The notes under the pieces: generated by a model
What the model was told of the DNA's origin: nothing
What the model saw: only the letters and a program-made list of their open reading frames with translations
Databases searched by the model: none
Position numbers and translations under genes: made by a program
In this document: piece by piece, positions 1 to 11,019 of the stretch
How positions within the stretch are numbered: position 1 is the stretch's first letter
How the letters are laid out: each line of letters starts with the position of its first letter
Origin: Artocarpus heterophyllus
Lineage: Eukaryota; Streptophyta; Magnoliopsida; Rosales; Moraceae
Assembly: GCA_025403435.1 (NCBI GenBank)
Contig: CM046348.1
Location: 18,451,679 to 18,515,678 of the forward strand
Reading direction: 5' to 3'
Length of the DNA stretch: 64,000 bases

Positions 1-1370
1 AATGAGCAAATTTAGTAGATTCTATATACATATTGAAGTTTCGATTGTCTTATTATTTCTTTTTGAGTTTATTTAATAGATGGATCAAAATACACGCTTT
101 AATCAAAAACATCTTTTTGGTATAATGTAATGTATATGCAGATAAAAAAGAACAATTGAGGAAAAAAGACTTAAGAGAAAATTGAATAAAAGATTAGTAT
201 GATGTATATAGGTGAAAAATAGTAGTTGAAATGACTGTATGAACAAAAATGTTTAAGCATAAATACATTTGAGAAAATTATTACAACATAAGTAAACTAA
301 AGGAATGTATTTACCAAAAAAAAGATTTGAGAGAATTGTGTAAAATAATGTTTAATGAAGGATACATTTGAGAAAATTTAGAGGCAATTATAGAAGAAAT
401 TTACAAAGATTACTATAATATATTTAACATTAGATGAAAAACATATTTAAGTAGAGACACATACGAAAAACATAATTAATAGGGAGAGCCACTTGTCAAG
501 AAAATGTTTAAATAGAGACACATTCAAGAAAAATTAATTCAACATAGAAAATTAGAGAAAGAATATTTATGAAAAATTGAGAGTCGTTTCAAAATAAAGT
601 TTAAATAAGGACATATTTGAGAAGATTTATTTTAGTGGATCAATTAAAAAGAAATCTATAGAGAATGCTACCTATATTAAGAAGTAGACTAAAAAAAATT
701 CAAGTACAGACATATTTGGAAAAAAATTGTGAAAATAAAGAAATCAATATTTAAATAAGAGCATTTAAATAAAGATCTAATGAATAAAAAGGAGAGAAAA
801 TTACATGTTGGACTACATTTTTAGAAAATGTGTTTCTTCATGCCATACTTAAGAAAATTATGCGCTACACTACCATTCATATTATATATTTTTGTTGTGC
901 CACATTAAAACATGTATAGCATTTATTAAAAGTAAGTTTCAAAAGATCATATTTATGAAAATTTTTCTAAAAAGTAAGAAGTAGATAGAAGGCCCAGTTA
1001 CATCAAAAGAATAGACAAAAAAGACAAAATGAGAAAAAATTAGGAGAAACACTTTCCACCAACAAGTGGTTTTGAATCGAAAGTACTATAGCCTTAACTA
1101 TTGACACTTATAATTATTTAGAGATAGAGTAGTAAAAGCTTTGCCACTTTTCATATGGTTTTTAAAGGAGAATGATGGAAATAATAGATTTTATAAAATT
1201 TATTGGTAACAAATGTCATGTATATTTTAAGATGTAATAAATGTCAGATATTTTAAATTGAACAATTGTGTAGATCAAAATATCCTCAATCTAACCTAAA
1301 CACTCCAACAAAAAATTTGATTTTTTCCCTTCTTTTTTCTCTCCCCCTTTCCTTTCTTCTTTCCCCTTCT
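1..1370. repeat. AT-rich non-coding DNA with degenerate ~95-bp repeats
   Basis: No credible gene is present. Between about 250 and 730 a motif close to TTTAAATARAGACACATTTGA followed by GAAAATTTA recurs at about 250, 349, 443, 505, 598 and 700. The spacing is mostly 93-102 bp with one gap near 62, so it looks like an old diverged tandem repeat. Positions 1320-1400 are a CT-rich low-complexity tract where the gypsy remnant to the right begins. The repeats are seen directly; their origin is unknown. Confidence 0.55.
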
Positions 1371-1375
1371 TTCTC

Positions 1376-2870
1376 TCATCTCTCTCTCTTATCTCTCTCT
1401 ATAATCAAATCACTTTTTAGAATCTTACCTTCAATCATTATCTTATAGGGTTTACACATACTGTTCACATATACCCACCCCAAGGGTGAGGTAATTATCA
1501 AAGGTTCATTAAATTCCTCTATTTCTAATTCCAAGGCATGTACAAATAAACTCGAAATGAGAGAATGTGTGGCACCCATTTTGAACAAAACATGAGCTAA
1601 AGATTGGAAAACTAAAACCGTACCGTCAACTATCGCGTTGCTGATCTGAGTGTCAAAACTTTCTGTAGTCATGGTATGGATTTAAGCTAGAGCTTTTCCT
1701 TTTCCTTTATTAGCATTGCTAGGTCTAGGATTTGTTGGCCGATACTATTTTGGTGGAAGAGACTGCACACTAGCTATACTAGGTGCTTTATACTATGGGA
1801 CGTTCCTCTGGGAATTTAGTGGCTGATAACTCTATGCTAGATAAAGCATTTGTTGAGGAGTAAGCTGGTGAAACTATTGTTGTGGAATTTGGTGACATTA
1901 AGTAAAAGTCTAAGCCTAGGACGAATGACTGGCACCCTCTCCGATCTAAGATCCTTGCCAAGCATTCCTTATCGGGCAACTTCTCTTGATGTGTCTTGGT
2001 TGCTGGCAATAGTGACAATGAAAGTTGTAAACATTGCTTCATCCGCTACCTGATGAACTGTTACTCTCAATATTGGCATTGCCATGCTAATTTCTCACTT
2101 GAGCTTGACGATTGTTATTACCTCTCCGGTTGTTCCTTTAGTGCCCTCCTGAAGCCCTTGCTCTGCTCGCATAATAAGTAGCATTGTTGCTTTCTACAGA
2201 TAAAGCTGACAATGCCAACTTGCCATAATTTCGAATTCGCAAAGCAACCAATGATTATTGGATGGATCCTTTAAGTCCTTCTTAGAACTTAATGCACTTC
2301 TCTTGCTCAGAAGCCACAACGGCTGCAGCAAATCTAGCCAATTCAGTGAACTTTGCCTCGTATTCCTAAAATGTCATGTCACCTTGTTCCAAGCTGTAGA
2401 ATTCAACATTTTTCTAATCTCTATACCTTTGCGGAAAATATCACTCATAAAATAATTCTTCAAATCTATCCCAATCGATATTCCTGTTATTTTCCATATG
2501 TTTTGCCTGCTTCCACCAGGTGTTTGCTCTTTCTTCCAGTTTATAAGCTGTGAATTCAACTCGGTGTTCCACTGGTACCTCAAGAGTATCCAAATGTTTC
2601 ACCACCAAATCTAACCAATACTCAGCTGCCTATAGGTCCCCATTTCCATTGAAAGTTATAGGTCCCCATTTCCATTGAAAGTTGGAATGGATGTACATTG
2701 AAATTCCTTGAAATACTCGTGCCGACGACTCGTCTTAGAATCCTCAGGCTTAGCCCTTGCCGCCATCTGCCAGAATGTAGTAAACGTGGCTCCCATCATG
2801 CCTTCATCGTTCATAGGATTCGCGTCAACAACAGCTGAGTGACGTCTAGGTGTCATTCTCTCAGTTCTGA
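1376..2870 (-). pseudogene. Decayed Ty3-gypsy gag-protease remnant
   Basis: Read on the minus strand, this is the gag and protease part of a plant Ty3-gypsy retrotransposon, broken by stops and frame shifts. Near 2560-2280 the frames show a gag capsid-like region (PF03732-type: WWKQAK, WDRFEELF, ARFAAAVVASEQ). Around 2000-2035 there is a CCHC zinc knuckle (C-x2-C-x4-H-x4-C; CHYCQQPRHIKRSC). At 1376-1672 a retropepsin-like segment carries GATHSLIS, with the catalytic Asp replaced in the visible frame (KMGATHS), and SPLG. A 26-bp tandem duplication at 2632-2683 shifts the frame just after the gag start. Reverse transcriptase, RNase H and integrase are missing: homology stops near 1400 at a CT-rich tract. 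It is an inactive fossil. Confidence 0.85.
2632..2683. repeat. 26-bp tandem duplication inside gag
   Basis: Two identical head-to-tail copies of a 26-bp unit beginning ATAGGTCCCC. Because 26 is not a multiple of three, the extra copy shifts the gag frame. It looks like a local slippage or break-repair event. Confidence 0.9.
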
Positions 2871-2941
2871 AAACAAAATTAGACTATCAATGGTTCATTG
2901 CCGTACCTATGTGTGCACAACTCCTAAGGTTCAAAACCTAG

Positions 2942-2955
2942 GGCTCTAATAACAA
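2942..2955 (-). other. Retrotransposon primer-binding site (initiator tRNA-Met type)
   Basis: The minus strand reads TTGTTATTAGAGCC directly inside the LTR end at 2959. The usual plant PBS complementary to initiator tRNA-Met is TGGTATCAGAGC; this is a decayed match. Its place between LTR and gag fixes the element's orientation as minus. Confidence 0.7.
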
Positions 2956-2958
2956 AAC

Positions 2959-5152
2959 TGTCAGGTACCTTGATCCGGGTGGTGACGTTGCAGGTTAATT
3001 AAATTAATTAAACCAAATTTTTAATTAGACTCGCTAATTAATTAACAGAGTTATTTATAAAAATGTGGTAAATTTAAAACCTTTAAATAACTATTTCTAA
3101 ATTTAAGCAGCTAAAATAATAAAAACTAATAGATACGAATTGGGCCGCACCAGACCCACAATGGCGCACATACATAGTATCGACATAAATAAATACAACC
3201 ACAGTCTAGTCAAAAAGAAATCGATTTAAATATTACATGCCTTAATTAAATAAGCAAATAACCTAATTTAGAGACTTCTACGACCCACGTGTCCACTCGG
3301 TAGTGTCCCAGTCAGCTCTATGCTACAATCCACCTAGTAGGGAGATTTTAAAACAAATAAAAACTATGAGCAAAAGGCTCAAGAGGACTTGACTTTAAAA
3401 ACATTAAATTTTAATATGAAATTCATTATTAACGCAAAGATTATAAAATACATTAAATTAACTTTATTGATCTCATTCTTACCATTTGGTCCATTATTCC
3501 ACCAGAAATAGTCTTATCACTTTATCTCAGGCAAAGCCAATATAATTACCACCGTAGTGGCCCAGCTGGGTTTTGGGACCTACCTCCAAGGTTGTTCTCT
3601 ACACGACTAGATCTCTAAATGTGGCATCATGCCCTAATATATCATTCCAAACGGTATATCTAACTTGTTCGATACTATTTCATTATTCAAGTCTTATATT
3701 ACCAAATTTCTCCTTTACATTCATTATTCCATTCATTATGGTGATTCACTATTCATCAACTATTAATAATACAGAATTTATTCATTTCAATCATTTCTTA
3801 AAACATTTTCAAAAAACACTTTGTGGCTAAGTTACTTTTGAGATCATGGCTAACAAAGAAGAGGGGCTAGAGTCGTACCTCGTTATCCCATACGAGAGCG
3901 CAAACACTATAGTCTCGACCCGTTAAACTTCAGCTCCCTAGAACCTCGGACAACCTTAGATATAAACTAGATTCGTCAATATCTAACTTAGAGTATTCTA
4001 AAATACTATGCTATCTCATGGTGTCTTAGAGTATTCTAAAATACTATGCTATCTTATAGTGTCTTAGTGTGCCTTTGATATTCATAAAATCATGTTGCAA
4101 GGTCAAGGTCTCTGTTCATGTTTTAAACGGTGAAAACAGGTGAAAAACAACAATTTTTACATAACCCAATCGTCCTACCGAACCCCCTAGTCCAGCCTGC
4201 CAAACTTCTACAATTCGGCCTACCGACCATCCAAATCTGGCCTACCGAACTACATCAATTCGGCCTGTCGAAAGATGAGTTTGGCCTACCAGACTTATGA
4301 ACTCGGCCTGCTGATATTCATAATCGCCCTGCCAAACTGTCAAAATATGAAATTTTTTAGATTTCGAGCCTCGGCCAATCCGAGCTCAAAACTTGCTTTA
4401 AACCTGTTTTTATAGTTCCCAGAGCATGGATAATGTCCAAAGATGAAAGATTAACATAATAAGACGTATTTAAACACTTTTCAACAAGATTTTTCACAAT
4501 TATTTTCAATTTATTCTGAAAATACAAAAAAAAAGTAAAAACGTAGTTTAGCTCAATTTTTGTCCAATCAAGCGTAGATTCATGATGATTTGGGTTCCAC
4601 AAACTTAGATTGAAAGGTTTCCAAAATCAAAGAAACTCGGATTTCAAAATACTAGAAGGATTGAAAAATTTGAAAATAAACTTTGAAATTTTGAAAAAAA
4701 AGTAAACTAACCTTGAATTTTATCTTTGATCTAGGCCCAAGGTAACTCACTCTTGTTCCTTGGCTTGTAATCCCGCTGAGAATCAAAGGCTCTTGCTAAA
4801 TTTTAGAACAAAAATAAGAGAGGGAAGAGACAAAGAAAGAGATGGTGAGAGAGGGAAAACGGGAAGAGAGAGAGAGAGAGAAAAAGTGAGGAAAAATGAA
4901 AGTAAGGGAGAGGTTAAATAGCGAGGAAACAATGTGGTTTTCATAAGTAAAACCATGCCTAGCACATATTTTTCAAAGAAGGACATGTTAGGCATTTGGT
5001 AAATTGTTTTGTTTTAAAATTCAAAATAACTAATAAAAATAATCAAAACTGAAACTAACTAGAAAATAACACAAAATAATTTGATTAAGTTCAAATTACA
5101 ATAAGGCATACTAATTCACAATTTATACTTAATTAATTCTCTGGATGCTACA
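2959..5152 (-). mobile_element. Gypsy 5' LTR, 2.2 kb
   Basis: In element orientation (minus) the LTR starts TGTAGCATCC at 5152 and ends GGTACCTGACA at 2959, giving TGT...ACA ends. The primer-binding site and gag remnant follow it directly, so this is the 5' LTR of the element at 1376-2870. A possible TATA-like motif (CTATTTAA in element sense) lies near 4914-4922, followed by a CT-rich leader. An array of ~22-bp repeats lies at 4171-4346, and a 38-bp direct duplication is seen at about 3988-4063. The 3' LTR is not in the window. Boundaries were read by eye from terminal motifs and have not been aligned to a second LTR. Confidence 0.7.
4171..4346. repeat. Array of eight ~22-bp repeats with core CGGCCTRCCGA
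   Basis: Units start near 4171, 4193, 4216, 4239, 4261, 4282, 4304 and 4325, each opening with a variant of CGGCCTACCGA or TGGCCTACC followed by a variable 10-12 bp. The array lies inside the 2959-5152 LTR. Related motifs occur in the unrelated-looking LTR at 33939-35432. Confidence 0.8.
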
Positions 5153-7240
5153 AAATAACAAAGGAATTGATTGTCAAATGACATAGGTATTAATGTAATT
5201 TGCCATCATAAATAAATTTAGAAGAGGTTATACAGAAAAAACATTAATAGTACCTGGAACTGACTCAGAACTTGCGTAAACAACCAAATACTAGCCACGC
5301 AAATGTCAACAAAGAAGGCGTGATGAAGGTAGTGAAGAAGACATGACAGTAAATGAATTATGAAGAACAGTAAATGAACTGAGAGGAAGTGAAACATGGA
5401 AAAGAAAGCATATACAGAAGCAAATGATATGAAACAACAATATTTATAGAGCAAAAAAAAAAAAGAAACAAAATTAAAGATCAATGGAGTAATAATAAGA
5501 TACGTAGGCAACCCAATAAAATAATTTCAGTGCACTTAAAAAATCAACATATGCTTATTAATTTCTAAAAGGTAGATATTAAAATAAAAAGGAAAAAGAT
5601 AAAACTATGATAATAAAGCCATATTTCTTTCAATTTTTTCTAATAAAATAAAATAGAATAATAAATAAATAAACCTGAATCTACTATAACAGAATTTTCA
5701 AAAAAATTTTGCCATTTTTTTGTAATACATGCAAAATCAACAACTCATTAAATAATTATTTTTTTATTTTTTTGACCAAATGCATAAAAAATTGCAATAT
5801 CATAAACTTAATAAATATATCTGCAAAAGATGTTGCAAATCATAGACTTAAGAAGACAAATTATCAATCTAAATATCACACATCATCACCAATATCATAA
5901 ATACAAGCCAAATATCAAGTAAAAAAAATTACCTACATAACTGGAACAACTCATTCTCAACAAACATCCAACCAACCCAACAAAGATATACTTCTGAACA
6001 AAATAACAAACTAACCAAAAAAATTGCAACAGCAAAAGAAAAAAAAATCATAAAAGACATGAGTCATAGATTAAACAAAAAATCAAATAAAAATTTCAAA
6101 TTTCAAATCGAAAAACAACCAAAAAAAAAAATATAAGTCATAGATCAAATAAAAAGTGAACTAAAATTTTCAAATTTAAAATCAAAAAATAAGAAACTAA
6201 CTACAGACATTAAAATAACGCCTAAATAGAACCCAAAAACAGGGGAAAAAATCAACTATGCAACAAAATAGCCGAGAACAAAAAAAGAAAAAGAAATCAA
6301 TAAAAAAAGAAGATAAATAACACACAAATGAGACCCAAAAGAAAAAATAAATCCACCATAGATCAGGAAGCAATGAATGAAAATAGGGAAGAAAAACAAC
6401 AGAAAACATCAGCCTTCAAAAAAGACAGCCAAAGCCGAAACCAAACATGCAAGGGAGAGCATAGAGGCGAAGACGGAAGAACAACATAACAACAAAACCA
6501 TAAAAGAGAACGAAGAGAGGAATCTAAAGATTAGGGTTTTTTTGCATAAACAATAAAAAAGTCCAAAACAAAGAGGCAAGGAAGAAGCAATTAAAAAAGG
6601 GCAAGATGGTAATATAACAAAGCAAGAAGTAAGATGACCATAAAACCCCTAGCACAAACAAAGTTTGGAGAAGACACAAACGGTAAAATGGACAAAGCAC
6701 ACTAAGAAGATAAAATGACCAAGAACCCACCATAGAACCAAAAACAAAGGAGAGAATTAAGGGCAAAATTGGCAAAACATTGTACAAACTATAGTAAAAT
6801 TTGTCTCTTCTTTAGTATATATAATAAAGTCCTAGTGAAACCAAGAAATATAGGACTCACAAATAATTATTATCTTCTTGTGGTCAAAATATTTCTAACA
6901 ACAAACTTGCACCTCCAATAGTCAAACAAATTATTTTTAAGATTGTCTCTTTTTTGTTTTCTTAAGAACAGGAAATAAGGCGTAAAATAGGAGGGATTTT
7001 TATTTGAGATGTGAAAGTTGAGATATTCCAAAGACAAAGAAAGGGACAAGAGGACACCAAGGAAGAAAATAACATCATAACTCATAGGGAAATTCTATCG
7101 TAGTGCATGTCATATATGAAATGTAGTAATGTTCAATCCTATGGTTGTAAGGCGAGGAAGCCATAATATGGACGGTGGATGCGTTCTTAATTTGTGCACA
7201 GCTACAGGGTTTTTGTTAGGTTTGAAAGGAAAATTGTGTC
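5153..7240. other. AT-rich intergenic DNA
   Basis: No gene is supported. Open frames on the minus strand at 5218-5511, 6197-6409 and 6524-6787 are runs of Phe, Leu and Ser from A/T-rich sequence without recognisable domains. A diverged direct repeat of about 75 bp (starting at about 6060 and 6136, each with GTCATAGAT) is visible. Confidence 0.6.
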
Positions 7241-7243
7241 TAA

Positions 7244-8179
7244 GGCCCGTTTGTTTTCATTTTAGTTTTTGTTTTTGAAAAAAATTGAAAATGAAAACAT
7301 TTGAGAAATATATTGAAACTACTTTCAAAATTGTATTTAGTTGCGTATAATCGTGTATTTTCAAAACAAAAATAATTTTTTAATAGAAAACTTATTAATG
7401 CAAATTAACCAAATTTAAGTTTAAAAAGACTGATTATTAAAGTAATATTAATTAATAATATTAATTAAAATTAAAAATTAATAAACACAATGGCAATTTT
7501 TTGATTAAAAAAATAGAAGAGGATCGTCTCCTTCCTCTTTGGCTGTAACAAGGGTTGGACTAGGAGGGCAGTGATGGCAGAGAACCTTAGCGGGGAGGGA
7601 CAGAGGGTGGGTCGTGGGTAGTTGGGATCCGCTGGCGATGAAGACGTTCGACGAAGATATGCGCTTGGACTTAGGGGATTCGCATGATGATTGTTGGGGG
7701 ATTCACCGGCAACGACGAGAGATGCACGGGGAGGGGTGAGTCGTGGGTGGCTAGGAATGGCCAGTTGTTGGGCTTCAAGGGTGAGCTGGGCTTCAATGGG
7801 CAGCTTCAACGACGGTTGGCTGCGACAATAGCGATGGAGATAGGTTAGACGGTGGCAAATGGGGGTAGTGATTGCTAGCATTGGGCTGTGGTTGGGGCCG
7901 GTGGCTGTGGGTGGTCGCTGGAGAGAGGACGGCTAAAGGGAGGGGGCGAGTTTGGGAGTTCCACTGGGTTGTCAATCGTACAAAAAGGAAGGAAAAACTA
8001 AAAACAACTTCTTTTTTTTTTTGTTTTCAAAAGTCTAAGGAATTTTTGTGTTTTTTAAAAAATGTTTTCATTCTGATTTTCTTACAATTTTTAACCAAAC
8101 ACTGTTTTAAAATCATTTTTATTTTTTGTATTTTTAAAAATGGTAAAAAGAAAATTAAAAAACATAATCAAATGGCCTC
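7244..8179. mobile_element. PIF/Harbinger-like non-autonomous element with GC-rich core
   Basis: The ends are GGCCCGTTTGTTTTC on the left and, in reverse complement, GAGGCCATTTGATTATG on the right. They are flanked by TAA on both sides (7241-7243 and 8180-8182; TCTAA if one counts a shifted boundary). The TIR style and TAA duplication match Tourist/PIF-Harbinger elements. The AT-rich arms enclose a clearly GC-richer core at about 7520-7985, which may be captured host DNA. A proline-rich 136-codon open frame (7471-7881, minus) crosses core and arm but has no domain I recognise, and no transposase is present. Confidence 0.65.
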
Positions 8180-8182
8180 TAA

Positions 8183-10640
8183 TTTTCTTCAGTTTTAGGG
8201 TCTTTTAACGGTGGAATACCAGGACATTGTTGCTAGAATTTTTATTTTTTTTTTCTAAAAGCTGCATTTTCAACGTTAGACTGTATTAACAAAGTATATA
8301 TCAAAATCAAACACCAAGCATACAAATCTAAAGATTCTTCTAAAAGAAATAGTTTCAAACTACAAAGGGAAGGTACTACCATAGAATTGTCTCAATTATT
8401 AATTAATTTGGTTGAGGTTGAATTGAATTTTCTTTGACTAGTTTGGCCCAAAAAAATAAAACAAATATACAAGAAATTTTAAGTTAATGATTTTGATTTT
8501 TTGAATAATTCTAGAGGTTCCAATTTTATTGTTCTAGCAAGAAGTTTTTGACTAGCTATTTTTTTTTTTTTTATAACGTTGTATATGTTTGCTAGAGTTG
8601 AAGTGTTTGGTTCTCAGTTAAAACCAATTGGTTTTATAGACAACAAACAATATAAAGCTTTCAACAGTTACAATAAAAAGCAAAAAGTTACGATAGTGTA
8701 AAGCTTTCACATGCTATAGTTATCAGTACAAAAGTTTCATTTCTAACTATAATTCCCAAGAAAAGTTTGGGCAGAGGGATGATTGGAAAATAAATACAAA
8801 GAAATACAAGTTGTGGCAGAATTTCTTTAGTAGCAATTTTGTAGAACATACAAATTCATTTCTGGACATTGGCAGTGGGAGGAGGGAAACGGAAGAAGAA
8901 GAAGAAGAGACAGAGACGTTTGCTTCTTGTTGGACTCGGTAGCAATTGGTGAACTGAAGACTGGATAGCGAAACTGTATATTTGATAAAAATTATAAAAG
9001 CTTTATCCCTTTATTTTAGAACTTAATTTTTTTTAATATCTTAGGACATAATAAAACATTGAAAAAAAATATATAAATAGGTAAGCTTCACATAAAACAT
9101 GATTGAAACATAGAAAAATCTTATAAGACCTAAATATGATTAGGATTGTATCATGATATAAGAAACATTAGAACAATGATTAAAAAAAAAAATCCACTAA
9201 CTATCTATATTCACAATTTTTTTCAAAACTTTTTGATATTGTCCTAATATTTTTCCGATATTTTCTGAAATTGTATAAAAAGGATGCTACAACCTCACTG
9301 AAATCAATATGTTTGCCAATGTATCTTGGTATTTAAAAAACTTTTCCTGAAATTTTGACAAAAATATTTTACACCCAAAAGAGACTTTATGACCATAATC
9401 CAAAATATTGATGGAAATTTTAGAAATATAAGAGAAATTTCCGTCTGTTGTGAATAGCTTTGGCGATAGATTCGCAAAGCCCACCACCAGAGACTCTTCT
9501 CATCCCCCGTGCAGTGTCTTCAGGTTAATTGGATCCTCTTCACTCAGATATGTTGGGAGAACGGTCAACAAAAGAAGAAAAATGTTATTTATCATCATCA
9601 GCTATTGTTATAGTTACATATATGTTACTATATGTTACTATATATCTATATATACATATATATATATATAAAGCACTCTTAGTTAACATCATTAAGATTA
9701 AAACCTTGTTATTCATGAAACAAAAGTTTTCTATGTTAAAAATACTCTATATACTAAATAAAGAAGTAGGGTTTTAACCAATAAAAATAAAAAAGATTTT
9801 TCATATAGATAGCAGTCGCATCTTGCCAAAGTTGCACCGATATATAATACTATTTTCACATTAGTGCATTTTAGAGCTTGAACCGTTGCATCTATTTTGG
9901 AGTGAGAGAGGATCTATTTTCGTCCCCAGGGAAAACTAACCTTCTTTTATCATCTTTATTGTTTATTGCGTTATACAATGGGTCTATACTTCTGTCAAAA
10001 AAAAATATGTTTCTATACTGTATGATAAGCAAGTAAGTATTAAAAAAAAAAAAAAAAACATGTGCTCTAACACAGCTAAAAAATGGTAGATGAACTTCGT
10101 ACTCAAAGAAGCATCTTGATCACTGCCAAGGAAGAAAAGATGAAGGGAAGCTTCAAGTCTTTAATGTAAAAACCTGCAAAAAAAAAAAAAAAAAGGCAAA
10201 AATGTCTGTAGAATATGGGAGATAAAAGTGTGATCAATCATTAATGTCAGTATGACCTACGAAAAAAAGAAACCCGTTATTGTCGCCTCGCCCTTTTATG
10301 ATTAAAAAGACTTGTACCCAACTATTTTTTTCTAAAAAAGGACCATTACAATTAAAAAAAAAAAAAAAGGAACCATTTCAGCTAATTGGTAATTACAAAA
10401 AGCGCCACAATTTTATATTCATGTCCTAAGGCCATGAATTTGACGTCTCAATGTATGTCTACAAAAAGTTTTCGACAAAAGTTAGTCTGTTATGTTGCAC
10501 AAAGGAAGTGGCTATATATGATCTTGGTTAAACCTTCAACTCTATGATGAAACAGGTTGGATTTATTTCTTTATTTTATTTTTGCCTTCTTGAAATATTC
10601 ATAGGAAAATAATTTTTGATTATACCGACCTATTATTGAA
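8183..10640. other. Intergenic DNA with MITE relics and microsatellites
   Basis: No gene is supported. About 8601-8765 carries GTGTTTGG at its left and motifs such as GTAAAGCTTTCACATGCTAT, resembling the MITE family seen at 57879-58041. An AT microsatellite lies at about 9618-9671. The GC-richer piece 9430-9545 could be a gene fragment, but I cannot assign it. Confidence 0.5.
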
Positions 10641-10644
10641 CTTT

Positions 10645-10791
10645 AAAGTGTGTTTAGGAACGTGGTTTCAACTTATTCGTTCTATCTATTATAGTGTAAA
10701 ACAAAAATATGTTAAAATGTAAAATTCTCGCATACTATGGTAATTTATTTTCTAACTTGTTCGTTCTAACTATGTTCGCAAACATACACAA
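10645..10791. mobile_element. Small MITE, GTGTTTGG family
   Basis: The left end AAGTGTGTTTAGGAACGTGG and the reverse complement of the right end (TGTGTATGTTTGCGAACATA, then GTTAGAAC) form imperfect inverted repeats about 147 bp apart. The interior has the TAGTGTAAAA and TACTATGG motifs shared with copies at 50186-50760 and 57879-58041. No target-site duplication is clear. Confidence 0.5.
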
Positions 10792-11019
10792 TATCTTGTG
10801 TTAACTTTAAGAGAGATCAAAACTAAAGCAAGGTGGGAAAATTGTATGGTCTATCTTTAAATGGGGAGTAGCTGTGGCAACACTTTGAAATGAGTTGTAG
10901 ATCAGACAGCCCAAGTCCTAGTCTGAATGAAAAAAGCCGCTGAAGTTTTCGATTAACGAGGCTTGTACGCTGTTTCATTGATTTTGATGGGATAAAAAAG
11001 GAAACGCTTGATTTTGCTT

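Noticed and set aside
1266..1448. 60-codon Leu/Ser-rich frame that looks like a signal peptide
   Set aside because: It is a translated CT microsatellite.
6197..6787. Minus-strand frames with many Phe and Leu that look like membrane proteins
   Set aside because: They are translations of A-rich plus-strand sequence; no conserved motif, splice signal or promoter supports them.
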